A stretch of DNA of 64,000 nucleotides from Bacteroidia bacterium. GTDB lineage: Bacteria > Bacteroidota > Bacteroidia > Bacteroidales > Azobacteroidaceae. Position 1 is the stretch's first letter; every line of letters begins with the position of its first letter. Location: the NCBI GenBank assembly GCA_025996865.1, contig BNTV01000007.1:13255-77254 (forward strand). Reading direction: 5' to 3'. The notes beneath the pieces were generated by a model that worked only from the letters and a program-made list of their open reading frames with translations, ran no database searches and had not been told where the DNA came from. A program made the position numbers and the translations under genes. Shown piece by piece: positions 24,428 to 33,308 of this stretch.

Positions 24428-26926
24428 ATGAACAAAATGAACAAAATAAACAGAGCTTGGATGATTTTAGCTGTGATTGTACTGGCGGGATGCCGTCAGG
24501 GCATTCATGTCAAAACCGAATCCATCAAAAACGACCTTCGTGCACCGGCTTATCCGTTAGTAACCATTGACCCGTACACCAGTGCGTGGTCGTTTGCCGA
24601 CAACCTTTACGACGAATCGGTAAAGCATTGGACGGGTACAAAATTTCCGTTCGTCGGCGCTATTCGCGTGGACGGCAAGGTTTATCGTTTCATGGGAACG
24701 GAAGAAACGCCGTTGCTTCCGGTAGCCAAAACGGCTGAAGCAGGCAGTTGGACAGGGCGTTATTTGCGCGTCAAGCCATCTACAGGCTGGGAAAAGCCCG
24801 AATTTAACGACAGCCGGTGGCAGGAAGGCCCGGCGGCTTTCGGAACGAAAGAGGAAACAGCGGTTCAGACCTTGTGGGAAGGCGACAACACCGATATATG
24901 GGTGCGCCGCGAGGTGATTCTTGACGAAGACCTTTCCGGGAAAAAAGTATTTCTCGAATATTCCCATGACGACAGTTTTGAATTGTATGTCAACGGAATA
25001 GAGGTGGTTAATACCGGTTACAAATGGCAGAAAAACGTAATGCTTCCCCTCTCCGGAGAAGCGCTGAAAACGCTGAAAAAGGGCAAAAATGTGATTGCTG
25101 CCCATTGCGGGAACAAAACGGGCGGCGCGCTGGTTGATTTCGGGTTACATATAGAATCGCCTGTCAACCGCTATTTTGAAACTGCTGCCGTACAGAAATC
25201 TGCTGATGTGCAGGCAACGCAAACTCATTACCTTTTTGCCTGCGGCCCGGTCGATTTGCAGTTGACATTCACCGCTCCGCTTTTGATGCATAATCTCGAA
25301 CTGATTTCCCGTCCTGTGAATTATATCTCTTATCAGGTATCGCCGACAGACGGACAGGCGCATCAGGTCGAAATTTATTTTGAAGCATCGCCCGCATGGG
25401 CATTGAATAAATCCAAACAGGAAAGCAAATCCGAATCGTTTGAAAAAGACGGTCTGGTATTTCTGAAAACGGGAAGCGTATCGCAGGATATTTTGAAAAA
25501 ACGCGGCGATGATGTCCGTATAGACTGGGGTTATTTTTATCTGTGTGCAGAAAAAGCCAATGCAACGTATGCCACAGGCGACGAATCTGCCCTGCGTGAA
25601 AATTTCGCAGTCAAAGGCTCGTCCGAAACGACAATAGCAGCCGTCGAAAACGAAAAGCTTGCCTTATCGCAGACACTCGGCACAGTTAACAAACCGGTTT
25701 CCGGAAAAATCATGATTGGCTACGACGACTTGTATTCCATTCAATATTTTGGCGAAAACCTGCGTCCTTACTGGAATAACGACGGCAAACGAAGCATCGA
25801 ATCCGTCTTCGCCCAAGCGAACAGGGAATATGCGAAATTAAAATCAGACTGCGACAAATTTGATTACGAATTAATTACGAAAACGGCAACCGTCGGTGGC
25901 AAGGAATACGCTGAACTTTGCGCCTTGGCCTACCGCCAATCCATTGCCGCGCACAAATTAGTGGAAGCGCCTAACGGCGATTTGTTGTTCCTGTCGAAGG
26001 AGAATTTCAGCAACGGTTCGATCGGCACGGTGGACGTTACCTATCCTTCCGCGCCGCTATTCCTGTTATACAACCCGGAACTGGCCAAGGGATTGCTCAA
26101 CCATATCTTCTACTTCAGCGAAAGCGGCAAATGGACAAAACCTTTTGCAGCGCACGATGTGGGGACGTATCCGCAAGCCAACGGACAGACGTATGGCGGA
26201 GACATGCCGGTGGAAGAAAACGGAAACATGCTGATTCTGACGGCTGCCATTGCCGCCATGGAAGGCAATGCCGCTTATGCGGAAAAACATTGGGTTACGC
26301 TCACCACGTGGACGGATTATTTAGTGGAAAAGGGACTTGACCCTGAAAATCAACTTTGTACAGACGACTTTGCCGGACATTTTGCCCACAATGCCAACCT
26401 GTCCATTAAAGCCATACTCGGAATAGCTTCCTACGGACGACTGGCGGAAATGCTCGGTAAAAAGGAAATTGCCGAAAAATACACCGCACAAGCCCGCAAC
26501 ATGGCTGCCGAATGGGTAAAATTAGCCGACAATGGCGACCATTACCGCCTCACTTTCGACCAGCCGGGCACATGGAGCCAGAAATACAATATCGTTTGGG
26601 ACAAACTGCTGAAGTTGGATATCTTCCCGAAAACAATCGTAGAAAAGGAGATACCGTATTACCTTACCATGCAGAACGACTACGGCTTGCCCTTGGACAG
26701 CCGTAAAACCTACACCAAATCCGACTGGATTGTGTGGACGGCGACATTAGCGAAAGACAAAGAGACGTTCGAGCAATTTATCCGTCCCGTACACCGTTTC
26801 ATGAATGAAACGACGGACCGCATTCCCATGTCGGACTGGTATTTTACGGACAGTCGGAAACACGTCGGTTTTCAGGCGCGTTCCGTGGTCGGCGGATACT
26901 TTATAAAAATGCTGGAAGAAAAATAA
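24428..26926 (+). CDS. Glutaminase-A-like lipoprotein (DUF4964/DUF5127/DUF4965/DUF1793) with inserted beta-sandwich domain
   Basis: This 832-residue lipoprotein (LAGC, Cys22) begins LRAPAYPLVTIDPYTSAWSF, the DUF4964 start. Residues about 108-245 (WTGRYLRV...FGLHIE) form an inserted galactose-binding-like sandwich with YSHDDSFELYVNG. The DUF5127-like region follows, and the C-terminal half is an alpha/alpha barrel containing SIGTVDVTYPSAPLFLLYNPELAKG, DVGTYPQANGQTYGGDMPVEENGNMLI and DDFAGHFAHNANLSIKAI. Homologues are named glutaminase from fungal GtaA, but in Bacteroidetes loci a glycoside-hydrolase role is equally plausible. It is the only catalytic candidate in this SusC/D locus. Confidence 0.8.
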   Translation: MNKMNKINRAWMILAVIVLAGCRQGIHVKTESIKNDLRAPAYPLVTIDPYTSAWSFADNLYDESVKHWTGTKFPFVGAIRVDGKVYRFMGTEETPLLPVAKTAEAGSWTGRYLRVKPSTGWEKPEFNDSRWQEGPAAFGTKEETAVQTLWEGDNTDIWVRREVILDEDLSGKKVFLEYSHDDSFELYVNGIEVVNTGYKWQKNVMLPLSGEALKTLKKGKNVIAAHCGNKTGGALVDFGLHIESPVNRYFETAAVQKSADVQATQTHYLFACGPVDLQLTFTAPLLMHNLELISRPVNYISYQVSPTDGQAHQVEIYFEASPAWALNKSKQESKSESFEKDGLVFLKTGSVSQDILKKRGDDVRIDWGYFYLCAEKANATYATGDESALRENFAVKGSSETTIAAVENEKLALSQTLGTVNKPVSGKIMIGYDDLYSIQYFGENLRPYWNNDGKRSIESVFAQANREYAKLKSDCDKFDYELITKTATVGGKEYAELCALAYRQSIAAHKLVEAPNGDLLFLSKENFSNGSIGTVDVTYPSAPLFLLYNPELAKGLLNHIFYFSESGKWTKPFAAHDVGTYPQANGQTYGGDMPVEENGNMLILTAAIAAMEGNAAYAEKHWVTLTTWTDYLVEKGLDPENQLCTDDFAGHFAHNANLSIKAILGIASYGRLAEMLGKKEIAEKYTAQARNMAAEWVKLADNGDHYRLTFDQPGTWSQKYNIVWDKLLKLDIFPKTIVEKEIPYYLTMQNDYGLPLDSRKTYTKSDWIVWTATLAKDKETFEQFIRPVHRFMNETTDRIPMSDWYFTDSRKHVGFQARSVVGGYFIKMLEEK

Positions 26927-26951
26927 CGAATGAATTATCAATTATTTTAAC

Positions 26952-27018
26952 GTAACTACTTCTATGTTGTAATCCAAATAATGTGAGATTATTTGGATTA
27001 CAACATAGAAGTAGTTAC
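26952..27018. terminator. Perfect 31-bp hairpin with 5-base loop
   Basis: Bases 26952-26982 are perfectly complementary in inverted order to 26988-27018, with loop GTGAG. A T-run (27022-27028) follows on the plus strand, so it can terminate the plus-strand locus. The length and perfection go well beyond an ordinary intrinsic terminator, and a minus-strand promoter (27047-27077) fires straight into it. Confidence 0.8.
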
Positions 27019-27046
27019 AACTTTTTTTACATGGAATAATATATCG

Positions 27047-27077
27047 CAAAGGTAAATAACATTGTTAATATTTGCAA
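27047..27077 (-). promoter_or_regulatory. Orphan promoter facing the perfect hairpin
   Basis: TTG (27077-27075), 20 bases, TACCTTTG (27054-27047) on the minus strand. This is a near copy of the promoter at 29073-29103, with about 44 bases shared except for two or three changes. No gene lies downstream on this strand; the first transcribed feature would be the hairpin. Confidence 0.6.
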
Positions 27078-27102
27078 GAAAAAAATTTGATAATATTCGG
27101 TA

Positions 27103-27936
27103 TTATATACCTTTTTTAATAACTATTTCAAGCGGAATATTCCCAATTTCTGCGGCAAGCATGGAGTAAGTACTTCCGCTTGAGCCATAAATTTTTTTAG
27201 TATTCGCCAAAGTGAACAATTCTATCAACGCATGAATAATGCCTGACTCCGATCCTCTTTTAGCTTTTTGTAATGAGAACATAATCTTGGAGCCGAAAAG
27301 TTTTTTTAAATTTTGTTTTTCTTCTTCCGAATCGGTAGCGAGATAGAATTTTGTTGAAGAATCATTCTCTATTTCTTGATTGATTTTGTCAATAAAAAGA
27401 TCTGTAGAACTTTCTTCAATTGATTTCCGGTGATCGCTCCGGCGAATGTGTATGCCGATTACCCTTTGATTGGCAAAAATTGAAGTTTGTTTATTGATTT
27501 GATTTTGAATAATGTCGAGCGGTTTCAGAATATCGAACATACCTTCCCATTCATAAAAGAGAGAAAAAGAAATTAAATGAATAGCGGTCTTCGCTTGGAG
27601 GAACCTTTTGATTAGATTATCATGTGCAGGAATTGCTTTGAGTTCATTGATCTGTACATCAAAAAAAAGTCGTTGATAAAGTGCAGGCAGCCAAAGGTTC
27701 CCTTTACGAGGATTGAGGTGAAGCCAATGATACCATTTGGCATTGATTATTTCGACATTTTTTATTTCCGGATTGAGGGATAAGATTTGATGAAAAGTAG
27801 TGCCCATTCCCCAATCTTTGGCCCAAATGATTTTTAACCGGATGTTATTATCCCTGCAAAAACCAATAGCTGAAGCGATGGCATAGATGCGGTTGGCAAG
27901 TCCTCCGGCAGGGATTAAAGTCATTGTTTTCATCAT
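27103..27936 (-). CDS. Putative fucosyltransferase-like glycosyltransferase
   Basis: This 277-residue protein starts TLIPAGGLANRIYAIASAIGFC, resembling the GGLGNxxxQ opening of GT-B fucosyltransferases. It has IGIHIRRSDHRKS (about 158-170), the arginine motif of the GT11/GT23/O-fucosyltransferase group, then FYLATDSEEEKQNLKKLFG and IYGSSGSTYSMLAAEIG, both typical of that fold. It would transfer a deoxyhexose or related sugar; donor and acceptor are unknown. It is AT-rich, like the flippase cluster. MMKTM gives several nearby starts. It lies 84 bases downstream of the GT2 gene. Confidence 0.68.
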   Translation of the reverse strand: MMKTMTLIPAGGLANRIYAIASAIGFCRDNNIRLKIIWAKDWGMGTTFHQILSLNPEIKNVEIINAKWYHWLHLNPRKGNLWLPALYQRLFFDVQINELKAIPAHDNLIKRFLQAKTAIHLISFSLFYEWEGMFDILKPLDIIQNQINKQTSIFANQRVIGIHIRRSDHRKSIEESSTDLFIDKINQEIENDSSTKFYLATDSEEEKQNLKKLFGSKIMFSLQKAKRGSESGIIHALIELFTLANTKKIYGSSGSTYSMLAAEIGNIPLEIVIKKGI

Positions 27937-28020
27937 TTTTTCGGCAATTTTCTATATAATTTGACTAACACTCTTTAAAAAATTAAATGAAATACTTAAT
28001 AATATTAAATTTCTCAGGTA

Positions 28021-29040
28021 TTATCGGGTTGATTTGAGTTGTTGTTTTACTTTCAACAAAAGCGGAATAATTTTCGTCTGAATACCAAGCGGCATAAGCG
28101 AAAAAAGATAAAAGGGAAAAAGTATCGGACTTTTCCAAATATCTTTATCCTGTAAATAAGCAGGATTCAAAAAACGTTTGATATATTTTTCATGAACGCC
28201 GCCGATTACCCACGAACAAAAAATCAACCGTTGTGCACAAAGCTTTTCTTTTATTTTAATTCGATAAATTGGATTTAAAGTTTGGATTTTATCATTTGCA
28301 TACGTAAAAAAAGAATCCAATGCCGATACAATATGGATATTTCTTTTACCGTCATAATTCAAACTGAATGAAGTGGGACGTCCGTAATGAAAATAAGTAA
28401 TGTCGGATAAATCGCAACAACTTTGAACGGCTGCAAATATTTGAAAAGACATATTGATATCTTCTAAAAACCGCCCCGCATAATAAATGCGATGTTCTTT
28501 TAGAATGGAAGTTTTATAAAGCTTATTCCAAATGTACATACTGTTATGAGGATGAAAATATTCAATAAGCATATTTTCTCCTCTTACAGCATTCCCATTG
28601 ATAACGAAGTCTTCAAATTTATTTTCGAAATAAATTCGGTGACTTCCACAAACCATATCTACATCGGTGCTTATTATCTTATTATACATTCGTGCTATGC
28701 AATCAGACGAAATTTCGTCATCATCATCTATGAAGAAAAAATAAACACCGAGTGCATTTTCAATTAATCTGCTTTTGGATATGCCGACTCCTTGGTTTTG
28801 ACTGTTTTCAATAATCCGAATGCATTCTCCCCGTGGATGTTCCGCTTTGATTGAGCGAACAATATCCATTGATGTATCCGTACCTTTATCATCAATAATA
28901 AGAATCTCTATCTCAGGATAGGTTTGATTTAATACAGAAAGAAGGCATTGTTTTATATACAACTCTGCATTATAGACAGGCATCCCTATTGTAATCAGTT
29001 TATTTTCAGTTGATTCTGGCTTGCAAATAATTTTATCCAT
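28021..29040 (-). CDS. Family 2 glycosyltransferase
   Basis: This 339-residue GT-A enzyme has ITIGMPVYNAELYIKQCLLSVLNQTYPEIEILIIDDKGTD (17-56) and the metal-binding FFIDDDDEIS (the DDDD cluster near residue 101-107), with a downstream GRFLEDINMSFQIF motif (ED of the catalytic base region). It is an inverting transferase for surface glycan assembly in the cytosol. The start MDKIICKPES is preceded by a clear promoter (29073-29103), so this gene and the fucosyltransferase-like gene likely form a small operon. Confidence 0.88.
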   Translation of the reverse strand: MDKIICKPESTENKLITIGMPVYNAELYIKQCLLSVLNQTYPEIEILIIDDKGTDTSMDIVRSIKAEHPRGECIRIIENSQNQGVGISKSRLIENALGVYFFFIDDDDEISSDCIARMYNKIISTDVDMVCGSHRIYFENKFEDFVINGNAVRGENMLIEYFHPHNSMYIWNKLYKTSILKEHRIYYAGRFLEDINMSFQIFAAVQSCCDLSDITYFHYGRPTSFSLNYDGKRNIHIVSALDSFFTYANDKIQTLNPIYRIKIKEKLCAQRLIFCSWVIGGVHEKYIKRFLNPAYLQDKDIWKSPILFPFYLFSLMPLGIQTKIIPLLLKVKQQLKSTR

Positions 29041-29072
29041 AATTTATTTGAATAATTATTTTTTATATATCG

Positions 29073-29103
29073 CAAAGGTAAATAACATTATTAATATTTA
29101 CAA
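29073..29103 (-). promoter_or_regulatory. Promoter of the GT2 / fucosyltransferase-like pair
   Basis: TTG (29103-29101), 20 bases, TACCTTTG (29080-29073) on the minus strand, about 33 bases before the GT2 start codon. The flanking 40-odd bases recur at 27041-27085. Confidence 0.7.
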
Positions 29104-29123
29104 GAAAGAGTTAATGATATTTG

Positions 29124-30569
29124 TTATTTTCTAATGCGTTGTGCCAAAAACTCCAGACTCTCCTTAAACATAACAGAATTACTTATTTTCATTGCTAAGA
29201 TATAAAATATTGTCGAAAGAATAATTTTTGAAACCAATAGAAAATAAATATTTTGAATACCTATTGTTATTAGCCATGTTGCCGCAAAACAAAGAAGTGT
29301 TACCGCCAAGTAGGGCAAAATGTCTTTCAAAACATCTTTCAAACGCAATCCGGTTAGTTGATGTACATAATATTGCCAAACCAATAGTCCGATAAAATTC
29401 ATGAGGATAAAACTAATCACCATAGCATATATGCCTAATGAATAAGTAACAATTACTACCGCAATTTGTAACAACCCCATAATAATAGTTACATACATAT
29501 AGATATTCGACTTTCCATGCGTGTAAATCAGATTAACAAATAAGTTCCACAGGAAAAATACCGATCCCCAAAGACAAAACAACTGAAGATAAGGAACGCT
29601 TTGCAACCATTTTTCGCCCGCGCTGATAATGATAAATTCTCTTGCAATAAAAGCCATTCCCAACATTAACGGGAGAGAGATAAAAGCGCCAAAGCGTATC
29701 ATTTTTCTCAGCACATTTACTTGACGTTCTTTTTCTCCTTGTACTTGTGCCAATACCGGCTGTGTCACTTGATCAATCATTCCGCCTAAAAAGGACTGTC
29801 CCATTCCGGCCCATTTTTGCCCTTGCCAACAATCGCCGAGTATAGCGGGATTATAAAACTTACCCAAAACAACGGAAAAAATACTACCGCTTATACAGGA
29901 AAAAATCCCTGTAATCAACAACTTGGAACCAAAAAAAAACATTTCTTTCAATGGTCGGAAATCAATATCAAAAGTCGGTTTCCATGAAACATAAAAAAAC
30001 CGCAATATAAATCCCATGAACACCAATATGTTGTTTTGAATCACCAGCGACCAATAAGCATAACCCTTCAGAGCCAGTATGATTCCTAATATACCGGATA
30101 CCAATAGTGATACCGTCACTACTTTAGCCTGCTGTTTGATCATTAATTGTTTTTGCATAATGGTATTCGGGACCAATGTCAATCCATAGAAAAACAGATT
30201 AATGAAAAGAACCCTCGACAAATTTAACAATTCCGGATGACCGAAGCCACGAGCAATCAACGGTGCAAAAAAGTACAAAATAAGATATAATAACAATCCG
30301 GAAAAAACACTAAACCAAAATACGGCATTATAATCTTTGTGGGTTGCATCTTTTTTATTAATTAATGCGATGGAAAAGCCGCTCGTAACAATAGACATGC
30401 CGATTCCGGTAAAAATAGACAACATGGCCACCAAACCGTAATCTTCCCGACTTAACATGCGCATTAAAAAAACGCCGAACACCAAACTAAATAATTGATT
30501 AATTCCACTACTGATTCCTCCCCAGAAAAAGCTTTTTGCGGTTTTTTGTTTTAATGTTGTTTCCGTCAT
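29124..30569 (-). CDS. Wzx/WzxC-type polysaccharide flippase (MOP superfamily)
   Basis: This 481-residue membrane protein has about 12-14 hydrophobic segments and the family opening AKSFFWGGISSGINQLFSLVFGVFLMRMLSREDYGLVAM. The features GFSIALINKKDATHKDYNAVFWFSVF and QVTQPVLAQVQGEKERQVNVLRKMIRFGAFISLPLMLGMAFIA mark the WzxC-like group. It flips lipid-linked oligosaccharide from the cytoplasmic to the periplasmic face. It starts 2 bases after the mutS stop, so it can be expressed from the mutS transcript. Its 3' end has a partial duplicate at 16900-16963. Confidence 0.9.
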   Translation of the reverse strand: MTETTLKQKTAKSFFWGGISSGINQLFSLVFGVFLMRMLSREDYGLVAMLSIFTGIGMSIVTSGFSIALINKKDATHKDYNAVFWFSVFSGLLLYLILYFFAPLIARGFGHPELLNLSRVLFINLFFYGLTLVPNTIMQKQLMIKQQAKVVTVSLLVSGILGIILALKGYAYWSLVIQNNILVFMGFILRFFYVSWKPTFDIDFRPLKEMFFFGSKLLITGIFSCISGSIFSVVLGKFYNPAILGDCWQGQKWAGMGQSFLGGMIDQVTQPVLAQVQGEKERQVNVLRKMIRFGAFISLPLMLGMAFIAREFIIISAGEKWLQSVPYLQLFCLWGSVFFLWNLFVNLIYTHGKSNIYMYVTIIMGLLQIAVVIVTYSLGIYAMVISFILMNFIGLLVWQYYVHQLTGLRLKDVLKDILPYLAVTLLCFAATWLITIGIQNIYFLLVSKIILSTIFYILAMKISNSVMFKESLEFLAQRIRK

Positions 30570-30571
30570 AA

Positions 30572-33190
30572 TTATTTTCCCCTTACGATCCGCTTAATAT
30601 CACTCAATTTATTTAACGCTTCGATCGGAGTTAAATTGTTTACATCCAAATTATTTATTTCGTCTCGAACCTGCGAAAGTACAGGATCGTCCAACTGGAA
30701 GAAACTCAGTTGATAACCTTCTCGTTCGGAGGATAGTTTCCGCATCGGTTTCGCAATACCCGATTTGCGATTGTCCGTTTCCAATTGAGTCAGGATTTCA
30801 TTGGCGCGTTTTACTATACTTTGCGGCATGCCCGCCATTTTGGCTACGTGAATGCCAAAACTGTGTTCGCTTCCGCCCGGTACTAATTTCCGTAAAAAAA
30901 CAACCCGATTTCCTTCTTCCTTGACCGAAACATTGTAGTTTTTTATTCTTTTGAACGATTTTTCCATCTCATTCAACTCGTGATAATGGGTAGCGAAAAG
31001 TGTTTTAGCCGCTCCCCTCGGATGTTCGTGAATATACTCAACAATCGCCCAGGCAATAGAAATTCCATCATAAGTGGATGTTCCGCGACCCAATTCGTCG
31101 AAAAGAATCAAACTTTTTGACGAAAGATTATTCAAAATGTCGGCCGCCTCATTCATTTCCACCATAAAAGTAGATTCTCCCAAAGAAATATTATCACTGG
31201 CGCCCACGCGGGTGAAGATTTTATCAACAAGTCCGATGACTGCCGATTCGGCCGGAACAAATGAGCCGATTTGAGACATCAAGGTAATCAAAGCGGTTTG
31301 CCGTAACAAAGCCGATTTCCCGGCCATGTTCGGACCGGTGATGATAATAATCTGCTGTTTTTTGTCGTTCAGATAAACATCGTTAGGAATATACGGTTCA
31401 TTTGAAGGCAGTTGCGTTTCAATAACCGGATGCCGTCCGGCTTTAATATCCAATGCGTTTTCCTCATTGATTTGCGGCCGGATGTATTTGTTCCGCTGTG
31501 CCACCTTTGCCATGGATAACAGGCAATCAACCTTGGCTATCAGACCGGCATTCGCCTTGATTGGGGTGATGTACTCCAATAATTCCAATACCAATTCATT
31601 AAAAAGTTTTGTTTCCAATTCAACGATTTTATCTTCGGCGCCCAAGATTTTTTCTTCATAAATTTTCAGCTCTTCCGTGATATATCTCTCGGCCTGCGTT
31701 AGCGTTTGTTTCCGGATCCAATTGGATGGAACCTTATCTTTATGTGTATTGCGGACTTCGATGTAGTAACCGAAAACATTGTTGTAACTTACTTTCAAGG
31801 AAGGGATTCCTGTCTCTTCACTTTCCCGTTGCTGAATCTGTACCAAATAGTCTTTCCCCGAATACGCGATTTCGCGCAATTGGTCAAGTTCTTCATTAAC
31901 ACCTTTGGCAATGATATTTCCTCTATTCAACAAAACCGGAGGATCGGGCGCTATTTCCCGGTCGATTTTATCGCGGATTAACTCGCAAAGATTCAATTGC
32001 TCACCGATTTTTTGAAGGCTATAATTATCGGAATCCAAACAAATATGCTTAACCGGTTCAATGGCTTTCAAAGCGACTTTCAGTTGTACAACTTCCCTTG
32101 GATTGACTCGCCCTACGGCAACTTTGGAAATAATCCGTTCCAAATCGCCGATTAAGGCAAATTGTTTTTCCAAAATTTCTTTCAATTCGGGTTCCCGAAA
32201 AAAATGTTCGACGACCGAAAGTCGGTTTTCGATTTGTTTAACCTCTCGCAGCGGGAAAACAATCCAGCGTTTCAACAACCGGGCGCCCATCGGTGTTATG
32301 GTCCGGTCAAGAACATCCAAAAGCGATTTCCCGCCTTCGTTCATCGGCTCCAACAACTCAAGGCTGCGAACCGTAAACCGGTCTAAACGAACATAATGGT
32401 CTTCCTCGATCCGGGCAATGGATGTGATATGCCCGATTTGTGTATGTTGGGTCAAATCCAAATAATACAGGATTGCACCGGCTGCAACGATTCCGTTTCT
32501 CAATTGTTGAATACCGAAACCTTTCAGGTTTTGCGTTTCAAATTGTTTCAACAACCGGGCGTTGGCGGTATCTTCCGTGAAAATCCAGTCATCCATTTCG
32601 AAAGTCACTAATTTGTTTCCGAACGCCTCACCGAATTGTTTGCGTTTATTCCTGTCTAACAAAATTTCTTTAGGAGCAAAATTGTTAATCAGTTTGTCGA
32701 TATAATCAATTGTTCCTTCCGCCGTTAAAAATTCACCGGTAGAAATATCGAAAAAAGCGATTCCACAAATATTTTTATTGAAATGAACAGCAGCAAGAAA
32801 ATTATTTTCCTTGTGATTCAGTATGTTATCGTTGATAGAAACACCGGGAGTAACCAATTCGGTAATTCCTCTTTTGACTAATTTTCTGGTCAGTTTCGGA
32901 TCTTCCAACTGGTCACAAATGGCAACCCGTTTTCCGGCTCTCACCAATTTAGGTAGATAAGTATCCAAAGCATGGTGAGGGAATCCGGCCAATTCTACAA
33001 ATTGAGCCGAACCGTTTGCTCTGCGAGCCAGTGTAATTCCAAGAATTTCGGAACTGGCAATGGCATCTTCCGAAAAAGTTTCATAAAAGTCTCCCACACG
33101 AAATAATAAGATGGCATCCGGATGCTTGGATTTTATTTCCATATATTGTTTCATCAAAGGAGTCTCAACGATTTCTTTCTGCATTTTCAT
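30572..33190 (-). CDS. mutS: DNA mismatch repair protein MutS
   Basis: This protein of about 872 residues has the mismatch-binding domain start [20 protein letters not shown] (the Phe-x-Glu wedge is in GDFYETF), connector, lever and clamp domains, then the ABC-ATPase with Walker [37 protein letters not shown], Walker [17 protein letters not shown] and ATHYHEL. The C-terminus is the short dimerisation tail. The start at 33190 ([16 protein letters not shown]) is preferred over the ATG at 33277, as the extra 29 residues are unlike MutS; 33184 is an alternative. It binds mismatches and recruits MutL. It is upstream of, and nearly contiguous with, the flippase. Confidence 0.95.
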   Translation of the reverse strand: MKMQKEIVETPLMKQYMEIKSKHPDAILLFRVGDFYETFSEDAIASSEILGITLARRANGSAQFVELAGFPHHALDTYLPKLVRAGKRVAICDQLEDPKLTRKLVKRGITELVTPGVSINDNILNHKENNFLAAVHFNKNICGIAFFDISTGEFLTAEGTIDYIDKLINNFAPKEILLDRNKRKQFGEAFGNKLVTFEMDDWIFTEDTANARLLKQFETQNLKGFGIQQLRNGIVAAGAILYYLDLTQHTQIGHITSIARIEEDHYVRLDRFTVRSLELLEPMNEGGKSLLDVLDRTITPMGARLLKRWIVFPLREVKQIENRLSVVEHFFREPELKEILEKQFALIGDLERIISKVAVGRVNPREVVQLKVALKAIEPVKHICLDSDNYSLQKIGEQLNLCELIRDKIDREIAPDPPVLLNRGNIIAKGVNEELDQLREIAYSGKDYLVQIQQRESEETGIPSLKVSYNNVFGYYIEVRNTHKDKVPSNWIRKQTLTQAERYITEELKIYEEKILGAEDKIVELETKLFNELVLELLEYITPIKANAGLIAKVDCLLSMAKVAQRNKYIRPQINEENALDIKAGRHPVIETQLPSNEPYIPNDVYLNDKKQQIIIITGPNMAGKSALLRQTALITLMSQIGSFVPAESAVIGLVDKIFTRVGASDNISLGESTFMVEMNEAADILNNLSSKSLILFDELGRGTSTYDGISIAWAIVEYIHEHPRGAAKTLFATHYHELNEMEKSFKRIKNYNVSVKEEGNRVVFLRKLVPGGSEHSFGIHVAKMAGMPQSIVKRANEILTQLETDNRKSGIAKPMRKLSSEREGYQLSFFQLDDPVLSQVRDEINNLDVNNLTPIEALNKLSDIKRIVRGK

Positions 33191-33266
33191 CAGGTATTTT
33201 TGCAATAATTTATTCAGCGATTTTGCAGCAAAGTTAGCAATTTTTCCCCAAATTATCACAATAAAT

Positions 33267-33295
33267 AACGGCTCCATTTTTTAAGTGAAGCCGTT
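33267..33295 (-). terminator. Weak hairpin between the lamin-tail gene and mutS
   Basis: AACGGCT (33267-33273) pairs with AGCCGTT (33289-33295) around 15 bases, followed on the minus strand by an AT-rich run. It may attenuate readthrough into mutS. Confidence 0.4.
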
Positions 33296-33308
33296 ACTAC
33301 ACATTACC

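Noticed and set aside
29124..30569. Possibility that the flippase gene is part of the mutS function because it starts 2 bases after mutS
   Set aside because: The flippase protein family and neighbouring transferases assign it to glycan export; the adjacency only suggests shared transcription.
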